Source of the DNA: JAYPHU01 sp038127535
GTDB lineage: Bacteria > Pseudomonadota > Alphaproteobacteria > Rhodospirillales > UBA2165
NCBI GenBank assembly: GCA_038127535.1
Contig: JAYPHU010000010.1
Location: 1 to 64,000, forward strand
DNA length: 64,000 bases
Direction: 5' to 3'
The position numbers and the translations under genes are program-made. Below the pieces are notes generated by a model. That model had not been told where the DNA came from. It worked only from the letters and a program-made list of their open reading frames with translations, and ran no database searches. Shown here piece after piece: positions 62,557-64,000 of the stretch (position 1 is the first letter of the stretch; each line of letters starts with the position of its first letter).

Positions 62557-63237
62557 TTAGGTTTTGAACATCGATTGTAACAACATAGCGCGGGCCAGGA
62601 CGATATCCATCTCGGAATCAACGTCGACCGAACGTTCCCGAGGCATTACGTGGCCAACGGTATCGTTTCCAAAGAAACTTTTTTGGGTTCTCAGCCAATC
62701 AGATTTAGCGACATACACCGCACCGTTTACAGTAAAATGTTGTGGAAGGTCTTGGCGATTTACAAGCGGTCCGTCGGCACTAGCAAAAGGATGAATCCGA
62801 CCTGTCCCATCACGATTGAAGTAATGGTATGGAGATTTATCCGCTGGTGTGATCGACACACAAGATGATGCGTTCAATTTCACGCAGGTCTCTATGCAGT
62901 CGTCAATATCGCCAGCGGTTCTAAGGGGCGAGGTCGCCTGTAAAAGCACGACCATATCATAGCTGCGATCAATTGAATCAAGAGCGTGCGTTAAAACGTC
63001 ATAAATTAGGCTGTCATCTCGCCCGAGTTCGGCAGGCCGCGTAAAAGGAATATCGGCGTTCCACTCCGTTGCGACCGCAATGATTTCCCGATCATCCGAG
63101 GAAACGATCGTCCGGTCGAGATATATTGACGCGTTTGCAGCCTCGATCGACCAAGCAATCATGGGTTTACCGCCAACATCTAGAACATTCTTGCGCGCAA
63201 GGCCCTTCGACCCTCCTCGTGCGGTAATAACAGCCAA
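62557..63237 (-). CDS. CMP-nonulosonate synthetase-like (NeuA family cytidylyltransferase)
   Basis: A 226-residue acylneuraminate cytidylyltransferase. The signature VITARGGSKGLARKNVLDVGGKP is near the start, followed by VVSSDDREI, VLLQATSPLRTAGDIDDC near residue 95, and the QDLPQHFTVNGAVYV segment near residue 165. It activates a nonulosonic acid (Neu5Ac, legionaminic or pseudaminic type) with CTP. No NeuB-like synthase is seen in the window and may lie to the right. The start is unclear: TTG 63237 is used, but the frame continues upstream into the gap after hisH with no strong ribosome binding site. Confidence 0.87.
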   Translation of the reverse strand: MAVITARGGSKGLARKNVLDVGGKPMIAWSIEAANASIYLDRTIVSSDDREIIAVATEWNADIPFTRPAELGRDDSLIYDVLTHALDSIDRSYDMVVLLQATSPLRTAGDIDDCIETCVKLNASSCVSITPADKSPYHYFNRDGTGRIHPFASADGPLVNRQDLPQHFTVNGAVYVAKSDWLRTQKSFFGNDTVGHVMPRERSVDVDSEMDIVLARAMLLQSMFKT

Positions 63238-63260
63238 TATGGAAAGGTTTTTATACAGCG

Positions 63261-63902
63261 TTAGTTTACTGCAAAAAAGTTGCGTAATATCTGCAACCCT
63301 GTTTCACCGCTTTTTTCAGGGTGAAATTGGCACCCACAGATATTCTCCCTCTGAACGGCGGCGGAAATCCGATAACCGTCGAAATCGCTGTCAGCAAGAC
63401 GAACATCGTCTTCGACAGGCACCGCCGAAAAGGAATGAACAAAATAGCATGTTGCGTCTTGCCGTATACCCTCCAAGAGGGTGCCGTTCCACGCGCGTCC
63501 TGTCACGGGCACCTGCAATGGCGACCAGCCAATGTGCGGCACCTTTCTGCGAATATTATTGTCGCCCTTTTTCGGTATCTCTCGAATGCTGCCCTGAATG
63601 AGACCTAAACCGCGATGTACCCCGAACTCCTTGCTCTCTTCAAACAACAGCTGCATGCCTAGGCAAATACCGAGGATAGGCCTTCCCGATACGGCATGGT
63701 CTAAAATAGGTTCGATTAGCTTTCGACGGGACAGTTCTGCCATAGCATCGCCGAATGCGCCGACACCCGGAAGAATCAACCGGCCGACGCTGGCGACCTG
63801 TTCTGGGCTACTCGCGAACCCTACGTCGACACCGCAATATTCCAACGCTTTGCGTATGCTGAACAGATTGCCGCGATCATAATCTATTATGGCAGTATGC
63901 AT
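63261..63902 (-). CDS. hisH: HisH-like glutamine amidotransferase, probably for sugar amidation
   Basis: A 213-residue class I glutamine amidotransferase. It has IIDYDRGNLFSIRKAL, ILPGVGAFGDAMAEL, the catalytic nucleophile in GICLGMQLLFEES near residue 85, and the C-terminal FHPEKSGETGLQIL with the His-x-Glu dyad. Sequence alone says imidazole glycerol-phosphate synthase subunit HisH. Next to NeuA-like and Maf-like genes, it is more likely a paralogue that feeds ammonia to a nonulosonate or acetamidino sugar pathway, as WbpG/HisH2/HisF2 sets do. The HisF and WbpG partners would be off the right edge. The ATG at 63902 is chosen as the conserved start. The remaining 98 bases to the window end show no gene. 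Confidence 0.82.
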   Translation of the reverse strand: MHTAIIDYDRGNLFSIRKALEYCGVDVGFASSPEQVASVGRLILPGVGAFGDAMAELSRRKLIEPILDHAVSGRPILGICLGMQLLFEESKEFGVHRGLGLIQGSIREIPKKGDNNIRRKVPHIGWSPLQVPVTGRAWNGTLLEGIRQDATCYFVHSFSAVPVEDDVRLADSDFDGYRISAAVQRENICGCQFHPEKSGETGLQILRNFFAVN

Positions 63903-64000
63903 TGGAAGTCTTGACGCACAAAGCGGCCGCACGACGCAGCAGTCGATCGAATATCATGTAAGCTTAATTTGTTGTAATGCAAAACGTTCGCGATTGCTAC

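Noticed and set aside
1..64000. Insertion sequences, prophage, CRISPR arrays, tRNA and rRNA genes
   Set aside because: No transposase or integrase frames, no regularly spaced repeats, and no tRNA-like cloverleaf in the short gaps were recognised by reading.
44691..64000. PEP mutase (pepM) or phosphonopyruvate decarboxylase gene
   Set aside because: No EDKxxxxxNS motif and no TPP-binding protein found in any reading frame of reasonable length.

Overview
The window reads as an alphaproteobacterial chromosome, probably from a marine Rhodospirillales-like lineage. This rests on the very large (about 1,600-residue) NAD-glutamate dehydrogenase, GC-rich housekeeping genes, and the kind of envelope polysaccharide locus present; the genus cannot be told from the sequence. 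No rRNA, tRNA, CRISPR array, insertion sequence or phage gene was seen.

Positions 1-12132 are ordinary, GC-rich chromosome: a 5'-truncated amidohydrolase, an alpha/beta hydrolase, a TPR-glycosyltransferase protein (minus strand), NAD-GDH, an Atg22/UMF1-type MFS permease, a GmhA-like phosphosugar isomerase, and purH on the minus strand.

From 12232 to the right edge (about 51 kb) every gene is on the minus strand, packed with 1-11 base overlaps or short gaps. This is one surface/exopolysaccharide locus, closed by an intrinsic terminator at 12159-12195 just before purH. Base composition becomes visibly more AT-rich beyond about 18 kb, which suggests modular acquisition. Its downstream end carries the classic lipid-linked initiation set: a WbpM/CapD-type 4,6-dehydratase, a 4-reductase/epimerase, a WbuB-like GT4 and a WecA/WbpL-like polyprenyl-phosphate transferase, interleaved with an AroB-like cyclase and an SDR. 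Next (19.4-24.7 kb) come sugar-tailoring genes (UXS-like epimerase, C-methyltransferase, cupin, GT2, radical SAM). Then follow a GT-C-like membrane protein, GT2, heparinase-family lyase, polysaccharide deacetylase and GNAT (24.9-31.4 kb), and methyltransferases, a KdsB-like cytidylyltransferase, an MBOAT/SGNH O-acylation pair, two Gfo/Idh dehydrogenases, a radical SAM/SPASM protein, an aminotransferase and an ABC exporter (31-44.6 kb).

The most notable part is 44691-49800: a tightly coupled five-gene run encoding, in transcription order, a phosphonate/phosphoramidate-type cytidylyltransferase, a methylphosphonate synthase (MpnS)-like enzyme, a phosphonoacetaldehyde reductase-like Fe-ADH, a CysC-like kinase lacking the usual APS-binding motifs, and a sulfotransferase-like protein. 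I read this as a candidate pathway that makes methylphosphonate, activates it as a CMP-linked and then 3'-phosphorylated donor (as in Campylobacter O-methyl phosphoramidate synthesis), and transfers it to the glycan with a PAPS-sulfotransferase fold. PEP mutase and phosphonopyruvate decarboxylase are not in the window and would have to be elsewhere.

Upstream of that module (49.8-63.9 kb) are FkbM, SDR, radical SAM/SPASM, an unusual GT2-dehydrogenase fusion, a 2-hydroxyacid dehydrogenase, a second KdsB-like enzyme, large GT-B-like proteins, a second B12-type radical SAM protein, a DUF115/Maf-like protein, an unannotated 56-residue protein, a NeuA-like CMP-sugar synthetase, and a HisH-like amidotransferase at the edge.
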